Shown: piece by piece, positions 7,803 to 17,398 of the stretch | How the letters are laid out: each line of letters opens with the position of its first letter | Position numbering within the stretch: the first letter of the stretch is position 1 | Assembly: GCF_000745455.1 (NCBI RefSeq) | Contig: NZ_KN050691.1 | Span: 1 to 64,000, forward strand | Source: Mesoaciditoga lauensis cd-1655R = DSM 25116 | GTDB lineage: Bacteria > Thermotogota > Thermotogae > Mesoaciditogales > Mesoaciditogaceae | Reading direction: 5' to 3' | Length of the DNA: 64,000 nucleotides | Made by a program: the position numbers and the translations under genes | Notes under the pieces: model-generated | What the model was told of the DNA's origin: nothing | The model's database searches: none | Seen by the model: the letters and a program-made list of their open reading frames with translations, nothing else

Positions 7803-7968
7803 GCTGCCATTCTTAGCCAAAAACGCTTTCTTTTACTCATGTTGTGCGTGAACATTACGAAAAGTATTACGAGAGACATTACAAAAATTTCTATGAGAAC
7901 ATGTGAGCAACATTTGACAACACTTTTTGATTTAAAACCCGCTTTCCAAGCGGTCAAGGCAATTTTTT

Positions 7969-8140
7969 CGAAGTCCTGTCAGAACGGATTCGCTCTTCTT
8001 TCCGTCTTCCTAATTCACAATATGAGGCACGCTCAGACACTCGTCCATGAATGCTTCGCTTTCTCGGCACGTCCTGTGCCTCTCAACCTCATATTTTGAA
8101 TCCTCAGCTGGCGAGCTCATATGTTCTGACAAGTACTTCG
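7969..8140 (-). repeat. Family A' inverted-repeat element (A2)
   Basis: The arms are CGAAGTCCTGTCAGAAC on the left and GTTCTGACAAGTACTTCG on the right, a different arm sequence from A1 but again nearly complementary to each other. The interior carries the same hairpins and the core in reverse (TTCGCTTTCTC). It is flanked by AAAACCCGCTTTCCAAGCGG on the left, a motif seen beside other copies (8557, 11922, 54470). No gene is supported in 7803-8677: the stretch holds A2, then the composite element 8219-8613. Confidence 0.85.
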
Positions 8141-8218
8141 AGGGTGAGGTTTAATCCCTTTTTGAAATGCTTTGTAACATTGACACACAGGTTGAGTCTT
8201 TTAGGTTCTCTTCATTTT

Positions 8219-8613
8219 GTGTGGGTAAAACATGACAAATCTCTATTCTGTCCTTGTAAGTTTGAACAAAGTCATTCAAAGACACCTTGTTATCAAGTAA
8301 AAGAACAAGCATACTCGAAGCACTGTCAGGACATATGAACTCATTGTTTTTTCGTTTCTATCAACCCTTGAAGCCTTCGTCAAAACATATGAAGACGCCA
8401 TACAAGATGCGAAATAACAGAGTTGGAGGCACAGGACGTGCCGAGAAAGCAAATCTAACAGGATGTTTGTATGCAGCGGGCTCTGTTATGAGCATCTTCT
8501 ATGGATATACGTCTGAATCAGTTTTGACAAGGCTTCAAAAAGATTACACCCACCGCTTGTAAAGCGGTACTAAAATGTCAAAGAATGTGTTATTTAAAAA
8601 ATACTACCCACAC
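8219..8613 (+). repeat. Framed composite element with TIR GTGTGGGTA
   Basis: The stretch is bounded by GTGTGGGTA (8219-8227) and its exact complement TACCCACAC (8605-8613); next inside are ACATGACA and TGTCAAAGAATGTG. Bases 8230-8340 match 11642-11755 closely, and 8540-8595 match 11910-11965, so this and 11633-11983 are the same framed element. Here a left family A' arm (8313-8340) is followed by a complete family B hairpin rather than a family A core, which suggests nested insertion or replacement. Confidence 0.75.
8370..8536 (+). repeat. Family B inverted-repeat element, full length (B2)
   Basis: The outer arms GAAGCCTTCGTCAAAAC (8370-8386) and GTTTTGACAAGGCTTC (8521-8536) are complementary apart from one small bulge. 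Nested inside are ACAAGATGC with GCATCTTCT, AACAGAG with CTCTGTT, and the tip hairpin GGCACAGGA-TGTGCC (loop within) followed by GAGAAAGC. The whole can fold into one long rod with a side branch. Confidence 0.85.
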
Positions 8614-8677
8614 GATCGTGAAGAGATCCGTTTTTTAGTGTATAATATTTTAAAATTGTCGAAAGGAATGTTGAGGC

Positions 8678-9538
8678 ATGATAGGAATTATATGTGATTC
8701 CGGGACAGATCTTCCAGATGAAATTTTAGAAGACAAACGTGTAAAAATGGTTCCGCTGAAAGTCATATTAGGCGACAAGATATACAAAGATAGATTTGAA
8801 ATAAGTGAAGAAGAGGTTTTGGAATTCATGAAACAAGGTTTTCCAAAAAGTTCTTTGCCAAATGTAGATGAAGTTAAGAACGCTCTCATGGAAATGGTAA
8901 AAGATGGGTACAACGAAATAATAGGCGTGAATATTTCAAGTGGATTAAGCGGCACACATAACGTTTTTAAGATGGCCTCTTCTGATTTCTTAAAAGAGTT
9001 TTCTGACATCAAAATTGAAATTGTAGATTCTCTCAACATATCGATGGGAGCAGGATTTTTGGTTTACAAAGCTTTGCAGTTGATAGACAGTGGGGCAAGT
9101 TTTGAAGAAGTGGTGAGGGGCGTAAAGGATTCCATAAAGAAATCAAAACTTCTTTACACGATCCCCACCCTGAAATTTTTAAAAGCAGGAGGAAGGATAG
9201 GAAAGGTAAGCGCAACAATGGGGGAGATATTGAACCTAAAACCGGTGATATCCGTTGACGATGAAGGAGTATATTACACGGTTGCAAAAGCGCGCGGCAT
9301 GAAAAAAGCTGTCGACAAGATGACAGCCGCTCTCGTAAGATTCGCCGAAGGTAGGAAAGTGCTTGCGCTTTCCATTTATCGTTCAGGAAACGATCCCAAA
9401 ACTCTTGAACTTGTAAAAACCGTTGAAGAAAGCTTAAAGCCTTTAAATGCACCCGTTATATTTGAAAAGAGCACCACACCGGTACTTTTGGTACATGTTG
9501 GAGATGGGTTAATAGGAGCCGGCGTTTTAACTGAATAG
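8678..9538 (+). CDS. DegV family fatty-acid-binding protein (FakB-type)
   Basis: 286 residues, full length for the family. The N-terminal DegV domain has IGIICDSGTDLPDEIL, and the lipid-binding signature GVNISSGLSGTHN lies near residue 90. The C-terminal domain has LKFLKAGGRIGK near 165-175, typical of the fold. In Firmicutes such proteins present fatty acids to the kinase FakA for phosphorylation; that role is family knowledge, and no FakA gene is adjacent. A TATAAT box at 8641-8646 may be the promoter, though no good -35 hexamer lies 17 bases upstream. The 3' end overlaps the convergent GGDEF gene by 12 bases. Confidence 0.88.
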   Translation: MIGIICDSGTDLPDEILEDKRVKMVPLKVILGDKIYKDRFEISEEEVLEFMKQGFPKSSLPNVDEVKNALMEMVKDGYNEIIGVNISSGLSGTHNVFKMASSDFLKEFSDIKIEIVDSLNISMGAGFLVYKALQLIDSGASFEEVVRGVKDSIKKSKLLYTIPTLKFLKAGGRIGKVSATMGEILNLKPVISVDDEGVYYTVAKARGMKKAVDKMTAALVRFAEGRKVLALSIYRSGNDPKTLELVKTVEESLKPLNAPVIFEKSTTPVLLVHVGDGLIGAGVLTE

Positions 9539-11308
9539 GTTGAAACGCTGTGATTTCATTCTTTTCTTTTCTTCATACATTTTTACATCTGCCTGTGCTA
9601 CAAATTCATCTTGCGAACGCTTATAATCGTATTGAGCGCATCCATGGCTTAAAATGATGGCATAAGGATGTGTTTCACTGTTATTCTCACGTTCAAGATC
9701 TGCTTTCACCTTTTCCCATCTTTTTTCAGCATTTTCTATTCTACATGATGGGAATATCAAAAGAAATTCATCCCCACCCATTCTACACAGCACATCTGAT
9801 TTTCGTATGTTTTTAAGCATTATCTTCACGGATGTCTTTATGAGTTTGTCACCTTCGGCATGTCCGAATTTATCATTCACATGTTTTAAATCGTTTATAT
9901 CGACAAAACATATTGAAAGAGGCTCCCCACTCCTTTGTGAAGATTTCATCTTTTCAGAAAGAATTGTTAAACCGGTTCTTCTGTTGTAAACTCCTGTAAG
10001 TTCATCGTAAGTCGCATACTCTTTTAATCTTTCTTCCATTTTCTTTCTTTCATTTACATTCGACATAACCCCAAAAATCATGATGAGATTTTCCTCTTCT
10101 GCTTTTACAAGTTTTCCCCTTGCGTAGATCCATTGCCATTCTCCATCATTTGATAACATTCTATATTCCACGTCAAATTTGGACTTCTCATCTTTTGCGC
10201 ATTTTTCAAAAAAATCCACAATTCTTTTGAAGCCGTCTGAATGAGTCAACTTTCTGAATTCTTCAAGTGAATCATCAAACACATCCCAATCGTATCCAAG
10301 CTGGTTGAATATTTCTTTGGATATCTTAATTCTTTTTCTTTTCACGTCGTATTCAAACACCGATAGCTGTGAAGCTTCCAAAGCTAATTCATATCTTCGC
10401 ATTACACTTTTCATTCTTTGCTGAGTTATTTTCAATTCATCCACATCTAAAGCTGACACTACAAGCATCGGTTCACCAAATAAATCTACTTTTTTTGAGC
10501 GGAGATCCACCCATTTTTCTCCTCCATCTTTTGTGATTATCTTGACGGCATACTCTTTTATTGCTTCTGCGCCATGTAATCTCTTTAAACCTCTCTCTTT
10601 TACCATCTCAGAAAAATCAGGATGTATAAGTTCCCAAAAATACATGTTCAAAAGCTCATTCTTTGTATACCCGCTTATTTCACATGCCGCTTTGTTCACA
10701 TACGAAAACTTCAAATCGGAATTTATCAGGACAATGCCAACCGGCGAAAAATCGCTCAACGTTTTGAATTTTATATTGCTCTTGTTTAATTCTTCCTCCA
10801 GAACCTTTATTCTAAAAGCGTTTGCAGCCAAATTTTTGAAAAGCTTTGCGATGAACATTGAACGCTCACTAAAATGTTTTTCTTTCCCTTTTAAAATGTC
10901 TATTCCCATTCCAGCCACATTTTTCCCGTTTATTTTCAAATCAAATACCAACGATTCTTTTAAAGGGCGAATGGCCCCAGCAAATTTTTTCTTTGTTTCA
11001 TCTGAATGCAAATCCAACGTATTTTTTACCAACAACACTTCATTTTTTGGAAGAATGAAATCTTTTTCATCTAAGTCTAATTTTTTCAAGGCTTCTAAAT
11101 CATGACAAACGGCATCTACAAATTTCACCTTTCCATCTTCGTAAATAAAAGCACTACCACAATCTGCTTCCGGAATGATGAACATGAGCTCTCTGAGTAA
11201 AGCGGAAAGGAAATCTTCGAGACTCTTTTCAAAAGGGTCAAGGGCAGATATAAAATTTATAAGATGATCCATACGCGAAGGAGTTTTCAAATGATAATCA
11301 TTTTCCAT
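9527..11308 (-). CDS. GAF-PAS-PAS-GGDEF sensory diguanylate cyclase
   Basis: 593 residues with no membrane segment, so probably cytoplasmic. In order: an N-terminal GAF-like region (about 15-155, ADCGSAFIYEDGKVKFVDAVCHD), PAS 1 (about 170-290, SPVGIVLINSDLKFSYVNKAACEISGY), PAS 2 with its PAC half (about 300-425, ending FGVMSNVNERKKMEER), and a GGDEF domain from YDELTGVYNRRTG to the end. The active site is intact (RMGGDEFLLIF), and RKSD five residues upstream is the RxxD inhibitory c-di-GMP site. It should make c-di-GMP under control of a signal sensed by GAF/PAS, with product inhibition. It belongs to the same signalling circle as the proteins at 58491-61864, which are not linked to it. The signal is unknown. 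Confidence 0.9.
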   Translation of the reverse strand: MENDYHLKTPSRMDHLINFISALDPFEKSLEDFLSALLRELMFIIPEADCGSAFIYEDGKVKFVDAVCHDLEALKKLDLDEKDFILPKNEVLLVKNTLDLHSDETKKKFAGAIRPLKESLVFDLKINGKNVAGMGIDILKGKEKHFSERSMFIAKLFKNLAANAFRIKVLEEELNKSNIKFKTLSDFSPVGIVLINSDLKFSYVNKAACEISGYTKNELLNMYFWELIHPDFSEMVKERGLKRLHGAEAIKEYAVKIITKDGGEKWVDLRSKKVDLFGEPMLVVSALDVDELKITQQRMKSVMRRYELALEASQLSVFEYDVKRKRIKISKEIFNQLGYDWDVFDDSLEEFRKLTHSDGFKRIVDFFEKCAKDEKSKFDVEYRMLSNDGEWQWIYARGKLVKAEEENLIMIFGVMSNVNERKKMEERLKEYATYDELTGVYNRRTGLTILSEKMKSSQRSGEPLSICFVDINDLKHVNDKFGHAEGDKLIKTSVKIMLKNIRKSDVLCRMGGDEFLLIFPSCRIENAEKRWEKVKADLERENNSETHPYAIILSHGCAQYDYKRSQDEFVAQADVKMYEEKKRMKSQRFNLFS

Positions 11309-11402
11309 TCTAATCTCCTTTCAAATAATATATTCATATAATTATAACACGACAACTCTTTTCCTTGCAATCTGGTACACACGAGTATGCGTCAAGTAGG
11401 AC

Positions 11403-11431
11403 TTGAACTTGTGAGTTTTGTATGGTACAAT
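11403..11431 (+). promoter_or_regulatory. Promoter of tRNA-Gln
   Basis: TTGAAC (11403-11408), a 17-base spacer, TACAAT (11426-11431), ending 13 bases before the mature tRNA. Confidence 0.8.
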
Positions 11432-11444
11432 ATGGATGGTTGAT

Positions 11445-11518
11445 TGCGCGGTAGTGTAATGGCAGCACACGGGATTTTGGATCCCGGCGTGGAGGTTCGA
11501 ATCCTCCCCGCGCAGCCA
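11445..11518 (+). tRNA. tRNA-Gln (anticodon TTG)
   Basis: The cloverleaf is complete by eye: acceptor TGCGCGG (11445-11451) pairs with CCGCGCA (11508-11514), the anticodon stem is CGGGA/TCCCG with loop TTTTGGA and anticodon TTG, and the T arm is GGAGG-TTCGAAT-CCTCC (11491-11507). A weak T-A first acceptor pair is typical of tRNA-Gln. CCA is encoded at 11516-11518. A single tRNA gene with its own promoter and terminator. Confidence 0.95.
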
Positions 11519-11523
11519 AAGCG

Positions 11524-11550
11524 AAAAGAGGACAAAAAGTCCTCTTTTTT
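11524..11550 (+). terminator. Terminator of tRNA-Gln
   Basis: AAAAGAGGAC (11524-11533), loop AAAAA, GTCCTCTTTT (11539-11548), and the T run continuing to 11550. Confidence 0.92.
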
Positions 11551-11632
11551 GTTTTCAATTTATCATTTCTAAAAAAGTTCCACGCTGTAGGGCTTTTTAA
11601 ATTATCTTTATATTTTGTTTCTCATCAGTTTA

Positions 11633-11983
11633 GTGCGGCTAAAACATGCCAATTTTTATTCTGTCTGTTGTTGTAGTTTTGAACAAAATTATCCAAAAAT
11701 ACCTTGTTATCAAGTAAAAGGACAAGCATCCTCGAAGTACTTGTCAGAACATATGAGCTTCCCATCTGAAGATTCATAAATATGAAGTTGAGAGACACAG
11801 GATGTGCCGAGAAAGCGAAGCACTCACGGACGAGTGTCTGAGCGTGCCTCATATTTTGAATTGTAAGATGGAAAGAAGAGCGAATCCGTTCTGACAAGTG
11901 CTTCGAGAAAAATCACCTTTACCGCTTGGAAAGCGGTGGTAAAATGTCAAAGGATGCTATTATTCGAAATATGTTATCCACAC
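11633..11983 (+). repeat. Framed composite element carrying a family A' core (A3 at 11731-11907)
   Basis: The outer ends GTGCGGCTA (11633-11641) and TATCCACAC (11975-11983) are imperfect inverted repeats equivalent to those of 8219-8613. The nested A' core has arms CTCGAAGTACTTGTCAGAAC (11731-11750) and its complement (11888-11907) with one G-T type mismatch. The tip hairpins CACAGGATGTG and CACTC/GAGTG and the core GAGAAAGCGAAG are present. Just outside the right arm is the hairpin CCGCTTGGAAAGCGG (11920-11934). The stretch 11551-12033 holds only this element. Confidence 0.82.
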
Positions 11984-12033
11984 AAATTCACAGAGAACTT
12001 TATATTTTCTCTGCGCGGTGGAACAAGTTTACC

Positions 12034-13716
12034 TTATTTTACTTTGAATTCTTCAACGTTTGAAGCAAGGCCATCAGATATCTTTTTGACATTTTCTTCT
12101 TCATCTTTTATTTTTGCTATATATTTCGCTTGGCTATTTATCTCATCATTAGCTTTTACCATAAGCTCGCTAACTTGCGCAAGCTGGGTAGAAGCCTCTT
12201 TAACACTGCTTGCCATCTCTTCAGAAGTTGCGCTTTGTTCTTCCGAAACAGCTGCCAAATCCTCCGTTCTGGACGTAACTTCGCTGACGTCTTCTTTTAT
12301 TCTGTTGAATATTTCAGATATCCTTCCCATTTTCTCCAGAACACTTTCGATAGACGAAACCATTTTCTTACTCGAATCGGCAGTTTGTTTCGAATTATCT
12401 ATTATTTCGTTCAGATTGGATGAGATCTTTTCAGTTGATTGTTTTGTTTCTTCGGCAAGTGACCTTATTTCATCCGCAACAACGGCAAAGCCTTTACCTG
12501 CTTCTCCAGCTCGCGCCGCTTCTATTGCAGCGTTTAAAGCTAAAAGATTCGTTTGTTCTGCGATCGAGCTTATCGTTTCCAAAATTTCACCTATGGCATC
12601 TACCGATCGCTCCAAAGTATCTGCTTTTGCCATCATATCGTTTGATTCGTTTCCAACTACATCGATCTCCTTGTTCATGTTTTCCACCACTTCTGCCCCA
12701 TCGTTGGTTTCGCTCAAAACTCTGTTCATGTTGGCAGAAAGCTCCGTTGCCGAATTTGCAACGCTAACAGCTGAGTTCGCAACTTCTTGAACGTTTTCAT
12801 CTATTTGCTGCATAACGGAAGATATTTCTTTTATTACATCAGTTATGTTATCCGTGGTTACTTCAACATTTTGAGAACCGTTTTTCACTTCTTCTAGGTT
12901 TTCGTCTAAAGAATTCATGGAAGTTTTTAAATGCTCCACATCTGCATGTATGGTCATGGCAAGGTCTCTGATCTTTCCTATGAACTTGTTAACCCCTTGA
13001 GATATTTTCCCTATTTCATCTTTGGAAAAAATCGGAAGCTCCACCGTCAAATCTCCACCTTTCCCTTCGCTTAAGGAATTAACGACATTAAGAAGGTTTT
13101 TGACGGGTTTATGAACAGATCTTTCATATATTAAAATGAACAAAGCCACTATGACCAAGCCTATTATCATTAACCAAAACTGTATTAACTTCATGACGGC
13201 AACTTTTACCTCACTGTATTTCTGATACATACCAACAGCGGTGTTCATCTCACTTAAAAGCTTCACGTTGTTGTTTATCACGTAATTTAGTGCGTCCTTA
13301 TCCTTTCCTTTGCTTTCTATCACCTTTTGGATTGCCGCTTTAAAAGGTGTAAAAAGGTTTTGCACCGTTGCCAACTGTTTTCTTATCTTTTCTGTAGGTG
13401 CAGCAGGTATAACAGTCCATTGCGTCATCCCAAGATCCAGAGCCACTTTTCCTCCATCTTTTAATCCATTTAGTGTTGTTTCGAAAAGTGATTCCGTGGT
13501 ACGAAGCGTTTTTTCATACGATGTGTTTCCATTGGCAATTATCAAAGCTTCTTTCGACATTTTTTGGGTAAGCATTCTTTGTCTTCCAGAAAGATTAACG
13601 AGTAAAGCGTCATCTTTTTGCATATTCGTGAGTACCAAAGTAGAAGCGTAGATAACGATCAAAAATGCCGCAAAGATTACCAACGGTATAACGAGCTTTG
13701 CCATAAGCGACTTCAT
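12034..13716 (-). CDS. Methyl-accepting chemotaxis protein with NarX/PilJ-type sensor
   Basis: 560 residues. TM1 covers about 8-30; the periplasmic part begins with [18 protein letters not shown], the P-box-like signature of type IV pili / nitrate-sensor N-terminal domains (PilJ family). TM2 ([20 protein letters not shown]) is near 178-198, followed by a HAMP domain and a long coiled-coil signalling domain. The tip [42 protein letters not shown] (about 383-425) is the canonical CheA/CheW contact hairpin. It would report a small ligand to the chemotaxis kinase. No che gene lies nearby and there is no C-terminal pentapeptide for CheR. The sensor ligand is unknown. Confidence 0.92.
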   Translation of the reverse strand: MKSLMAKLVIPLVIFAAFLIVIYASTLVLTNMQKDDALLVNLSGRQRMLTQKMSKEALIIANGNTSYEKTLRTTESLFETTLNGLKDGGKVALDLGMTQWTVIPAAPTEKIRKQLATVQNLFTPFKAAIQKVIESKGKDKDALNYVINNNVKLLSEMNTAVGMYQKYSEVKVAVMKLIQFWLMIIGLVIVALFILIYERSVHKPVKNLLNVVNSLSEGKGGDLTVELPIFSKDEIGKISQGVNKFIGKIRDLAMTIHADVEHLKTSMNSLDENLEEVKNGSQNVEVTTDNITDVIKEISSVMQQIDENVQEVANSAVSVANSATELSANMNRVLSETNDGAEVVENMNKEIDVVGNESNDMMAKADTLERSVDAIGEILETISSIAEQTNLLALNAAIEAARAGEAGKGFAVVADEIRSLAEETKQSTEKISSNLNEIIDNSKQTADSSKKMVSSIESVLEKMGRISEIFNRIKEDVSEVTSRTEDLAAVSEEQSATSEEMASSVKEASTQLAQVSELMVKANDEINSQAKYIAKIKDEEENVKKISDGLASNVEEFKVK

Positions 13717-13907
13717 GATATTTTTCCCCCTTCATGTTCAAGTTTATTTGATATCAAGTAAGAAATTATAACACGGTCTCTTCAAATTATGCAGGCAGGT
13801 CTGAATAAGGAAACTCTCAAGTCTTTGAACATAGCTTAAATCCCTGGAAATTACTTTCAAAAGTACCACGAAACAAGATATTCTAATTTGATCAATAAAG
13901 TCTCATA

Positions 13908-14010
13908 TCCCCCTTTGTCGGCTCCGCCGACACTTCCCCCACAAGCGGGGGCAGATTTCTTATATAAAATGACTCTGCCGATACTCTTCCCCCTCAAACA
14001 GAGGAAGACT
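13908..14010 (+). repeat. Family C GC-rich hairpin repeat (C1)
   Basis: Hairpin TGTCGGCTCCGCCGACA at 13916-13932 is followed by CCCCC-ACAA-GCGGGGG (13937-13952) and a second, weaker CTGCCG...CCCCCTC unit. The same hairpins recur at 63472-63575 and, inverted, at 56328-56382. Bases 13717-13907 upstream hold the chemoreceptor's leader; I see no gene there, only a copy of CAAATTATGCA at 13786, a short motif shared with 54353 and 63439. Confidence 0.75.
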
Positions 14011-14033
14011 TATGTAGAACTTCATCAATACTT

Positions 14034-14080
14034 CGCTTTTTAGGAACAGAGTTGGAGAAAGCGAATCTGACAGAGTTTTT
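14034..14080 (+). repeat. Eroded family B half (B6 remnant)
   Basis: AACAGAGTTGGAGAAAGCGA and ATCTGACAGAG match the family B left half with the GGCACAGGATGTGCC hairpin deleted. It precedes copy A4 exactly as B1 precedes A1, so this is a degenerate B-half plus A composite. Confidence 0.6.
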
Positions 14081-14103
14081 TCCTCTCTCCCCATTTTTCT
14101 TTT

Positions 14104-14276
14104 CGAAACACTTGCCAACACTTATGAACTCTCCATCTGGAGACTCTAAAAACGAGGTTGAGAAACACATGGATGTGTTGAGAAAGCGAAGCACTCATGG
14201 ATGAGTGTCTGAGCGTGCCTCGTTTTTTGAGTCGTAAGATGGATAAAAGAGTGAATTCGTGCTGGCACGTGTTTCG
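14104..14276 (+). repeat. Family A inverted-repeat element (A4)
   Basis: The arms CGAAACACTTGCCAACAC (14104-14121) and GTGCTGGCACGTGTTTCG (14259-14276) pair with two mismatches; they differ from A1 on both sides in a matched way (ACACTTGCC against ACCCAAGCC). In this copy the internal CACTCAT-GG-ATGAGTG hairpin is perfect. Confidence 0.88.
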
Positions 14277-14313
14277 GATTAATCATGCTTTTCTCTGCCT
14301 TTCCCTCTCCTTT

Positions 14314-14488
14314 TTTTGAAGTTTCTGTCAAAACATATGAAGACACCATACAAGATGCGAAATAACGGAGTTGGAGGCACACGATGTGCCGAGAAAGCGA
14401 ATCTAACAGGATGTTTGTATGCAGCGGGCTCTGTTATGAGCATCTTGTATGGAGATACGTCTGAATCAGTTTTGACAAAACTTCAAAA
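14314..14488 (+). repeat. Family B inverted-repeat element, full length (B3)
   Basis: The outer arms TTTTGAAGTTTCTGTCAAAA (14314-14333) and GTTTTGACAAAACTTCAAAA (14469-14488) pair with a one-base bulge; CCATACAAGATGC and GCATCTTGTATGG are a perfect 13-bp inner stem, better than in B2; AACGGAG and CTCTGTT form the next stem. The tip is GGCACACGATGTGCC with GAGAAAGCGAATC. It ends about 24 bases before the stop codon of the next minus-strand gene. Confidence 0.88.
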
Positions 14489-14511
14489 TTTTCTTTTTCG
14501 TGCAACGCACC

Positions 14512-16119
14512 TTACTTATTTCCTTCCATCTCGTTTAACATTGAAATCGCCAGGTACGTGCTTCTAAAAGTTTCGATTCCATCCATGCTGTTGTAAAAAT
14601 ATCCACCACTTTGTGGATCTTTCAATTTCTCTATGTTGAAAACGTAAAAGTCTTTGTCAATAGACAAACCGAAGTTCTTTTGCAATCTCAGCAAAGCGTT
14701 CAAAAGGTTCAAATCGGTACTTAATCCTTTTTTCAAATATTCAACGAATTTTTCTTCCATGAGTCTGGCTATTTTTTCATTCACCGTGTATCCAAAATCA
14801 TGTGCAAAATTCAACAACTCAACGTAATCGTAGTAATAAGAGAGATCTCTTTTAGATGTATCTAACTCGTTTAGTCCTTTGAATAGCCTGTCCAAAACGA
14901 CGTGTATGTCTTCGAAGACTTTGTCATTCTTATAATCAATGCGTTGAATGGTTTTCAGCAATCCAAAGGCATCATCAAAGTTGAATGTCGCGAGGTAATA
15001 AGCTTCCAAAGAAGGAGAAAGATCCATCTTTTCTTTGAATTCTTTTGCCAATACATCCATCTGCGTCTTGTTTACAAGATGGTACATGTCATTCATATCC
15101 AAAGCGTATCCCATGTACTTTGCCAAAACATTTACAGGGTAAACAGACGCTTCAGAAACAAGGCTGTTTACGAAATTAATCCAATAGTCTTTATCAGTCT
15201 TTGCACCTATGGTGTTTAAAATTTTGGTTGCCCAATAAGTATCACTTACAGATGAAATTGTGCCCAACTTATAATATCCACCAAAAGGTGCTCTGTTTGA
15301 TTCGAATTTTTCAAATTCTTTTTCTATCTCATTACTTTCATCTTTTTTGAGAACTTCACAAAGCTGCTCATACGCTAAAAGTTGAGACGGTGTGGATATA
15401 TCCGGATTGGTAAGCGTGCTCTCAACTTTTTTTGCGTTTAAAAGGCCCATTTTCAGAAGCGTTAATTCCCGCATGTAATCTCCGTTAACGTAGGAAAGAT
15501 GATCGTTTACAAACTTCAAAATTCTAGCATCCCTCGGAATTTTCTTGCTGATTTTTCCCAACGCAACCAACACCGTTAACCCCGCATTGGGATACGTCTT
15601 TTTGTCCATAGCGCTTTTCAAAACATTTGAAGCCTCTTTGTAAATGTATGAACTGCCCAGATCTTTTCCAAGCAATTTTTCAAGAAGCAACCCATCGGCT
15701 ATCATCTGGTAGTAAGAATACGTATCCACATAATTTTTTAAATTCTTGTTTAAAAACTCATCTAGGGCATTTAAGAACTTCAAATCCATCTTCATTTTAT
15801 TTTCTTTCATGTAATAAGAAAGAGCTACACTGTAATGGATCCACGTTGAGATTTTGAAATAAGAAGCATGGGTTTTCAAAAGCTCGAAATATCTTTCAAA
15901 GTATGTTTGCGGAACAAATTCTTTTCCGTAAATTTCCGCCATTTTCTGTAAAGATATCGTTTGAGGTAGGTCTCCATATCTGGATATCACCGTCGGCGTA
16001 TCCAGATACCCTCCATCGCTCATCTTATGAAATTGAACGTAAGAAGCGATATCACCAAACGCAGTGAGAACGCCAAAAATCAAAATCCCGATCAAAAGCA
16101 TTATGGCATTTTTCTTCAA
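14512..16119 (-). CDS. Secreted/anchored protein, probable alpha-toroid fold, unknown function
   Basis: 535 residues. The N terminus [22 protein letters not shown] is a signal peptide or anchor. The rest is helical. Near the C terminus, [14 protein letters not shown] then [16 protein letters not shown] resembles one repeat of prenyltransferase/terpenoid-cyclase-like alpha/alpha toroids (GG-F/Y, then a helix with T-YLAISML), and similar patches occur earlier ([23 protein letters not shown]). The start is TTG at 16119, overlapping the stop of glgC by four bases, with GGGGAAAGG upstream, so it is translationally coupled to the glycogen genes. I do not recognise a specific function; a surface or periplasmic role is inferred from the leader only. 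Confidence 0.55.
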   Translation of the reverse strand: MKKNAIMLLIGILIFGVLTAFGDIASYVQFHKMSDGGYLDTPTVISRYGDLPQTISLQKMAEIYGKEFVPQTYFERYFELLKTHASYFKISTWIHYSVALSYYMKENKMKMDLKFLNALDEFLNKNLKNYVDTYSYYQMIADGLLLEKLLGKDLGSSYIYKEASNVLKSAMDKKTYPNAGLTVLVALGKISKKIPRDARILKFVNDHLSYVNGDYMRELTLLKMGLLNAKKVESTLTNPDISTPSQLLAYEQLCEVLKKDESNEIEKEFEKFESNRAPFGGYYKLGTISSVSDTYWATKILNTIGAKTDKDYWINFVNSLVSEASVYPVNVLAKYMGYALDMNDMYHLVNKTQMDVLAKEFKEKMDLSPSLEAYYLATFNFDDAFGLLKTIQRIDYKNDKVFEDIHVVLDRLFKGLNELDTSKRDLSYYYDYVELLNFAHDFGYTVNEKIARLMEEKFVEYLKKGLSTDLNLLNALLRLQKNFGLSIDKDFYVFNIEKLKDPQSGGYFYNSMDGIETFRSTYLAISMLNEMEGNK

Positions 16120-17384
16120 TTTTGCCTTTCCCCTTTCAGATTTTTTCCGCTTTTTAACAGATTTATCCCCATTTTTTCAACATCTAGAAAATTCGCCACA
16201 GAACAATTTTTTCCAATTTTCATCTTTGCAGGTATAGTTACACCTTCTCCTATAACCGTTATACCGTGGTTGTATATGGATGGAAATTCTTCGTTTTCTA
16301 CTTCCTCGCCTATTCCTATTTGCACACCATCTTTCACGATTGAATTTTCGCTTATTATCGCATTTTCTATTAAGCAATTTTCGCCTATCACCGTGTTTGT
16401 CATCACGACAGAATTCCTTACAACCGTTCCCTTTCCGACCTTTACACCCTGGAAAAGAACGCTGCTTTCAACTTCACCCCAAACTCGGCTTCCTTCGCTA
16501 ACAAGAGATTTTATGACGTTAGATCCTTTTCCAAAAAAAGCGGGAGGCATCTCTTCACTGTGAGTGTAAAATCTCCAATTCGGATCGTACAAGTTCAAAG
16601 CCGGCATAGGATGTGTTAATTCTAAATTAGTTTCCCACAAAGAATGAATGGTTCCCACATCTCTCCAATATCCTTCGAATTCATACGCATACATCTTCGT
16701 TTCCTTTGAAAGAAGCTTTGGAATCACATTTTTTCCAAAATCATGTTGTGAATCCTTATCTTTTTCGTCTTCTACAAGTGCGTTCCTAAGTACTTTCCAA
16801 TTGAAAAGATATATTCCCATAGATATAAGTTGGGATTTAGGATGTAGCGGCTTTTCCTCAAAATCGATTATTCTCAAAACGTTGTCCGTTATAACAGTTC
16901 CAAACCTACTCGCTTCGGATAAAGGTACCTTTATACAAGATATTGTAACATCTGCATTTTTTGAAATGTGAAAGTCAAGCATCTCGTTGTAATCCATGGA
17001 ATAAACGTGATCTCCAGAAAGCACCAACACGTATTTTGGAGAAAATTTGTCTATGAAATCCATGTTTTGTTGAATGGCGTGGGCAGTTCCTTTGTACCAT
17101 TCCCCTTTTGATGAAGCGGTGTAAGGAGAAAGTATGAAAAGTCCTCCTTGCTTTCTATCCATATCCCAATCTCTTCCTATTCCCAAATGAGCGCTAAGAA
17201 CGCGTGGTTTGTACTGTGTAAGCACCCCCACTGTGTAAATGGAAGAGTTGGCACAATTTGACAGTGTAAAGTCGATGATCCTGTACTTTCCTCCAAATGG
17301 AACGGCAGGTTTCGCTATATCTTCGGTAAGGATTCCCAGTCTTGTTCCTTGCCCACCTGCCAATATCATCGCAACTATATTCAA
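16116..17384 (-). CDS. glgC: Glucose-1-phosphate adenylyltransferase, catalytic subunit
   Basis: 422 residues. It makes ADP-glucose from ATP and glucose 1-phosphate for glycogen synthesis. The nucleotide-binding loop [31 protein letters not shown] is intact near the N terminus; [10 protein letters not shown], the FEEKPLHP motif (substrate lysine) and EGYWRDVGT are all present, followed by a C-terminal left-handed beta-helix of hexapeptide repeats. An in-frame ATG exists at 17414 but lies within the end of glgD. The strong GGGGGGTGAAG at 17389-17398 points instead to TTG at 17384 ([11 protein letters not shown]). Downstream of glgD by 14 bases and coupled to the toroid protein; one operon. Confidence 0.9.
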   Translation of the reverse strand: MNIVAMILAGGQGTRLGILTEDIAKPAVPFGGKYRIIDFTLSNCANSSIYTVGVLTQYKPRVLSAHLGIGRDWDMDRKQGGLFILSPYTASSKGEWYKGTAHAIQQNMDFIDKFSPKYVLVLSGDHVYSMDYNEMLDFHISKNADVTISCIKVPLSEASRFGTVITDNVLRIIDFEEKPLHPKSQLISMGIYLFNWKVLRNALVEDEKDKDSQHDFGKNVIPKLLSKETKMYAYEFEGYWRDVGTIHSLWETNLELTHPMPALNLYDPNWRFYTHSEEMPPAFFGKGSNVIKSLVSEGSRVWGEVESSVLFQGVKVGKGTVVRNSVVMTNTVIGENCLIENAIISENSIVKDGVQIGIGEEVENEEFPSIYNHGITVIGEGVTIPAKMKIGKNCSVANFLDVEKMGINLLKSGKNLKGERQN

Positions 17385-17398
17385 CTCTTCACCCCCCT

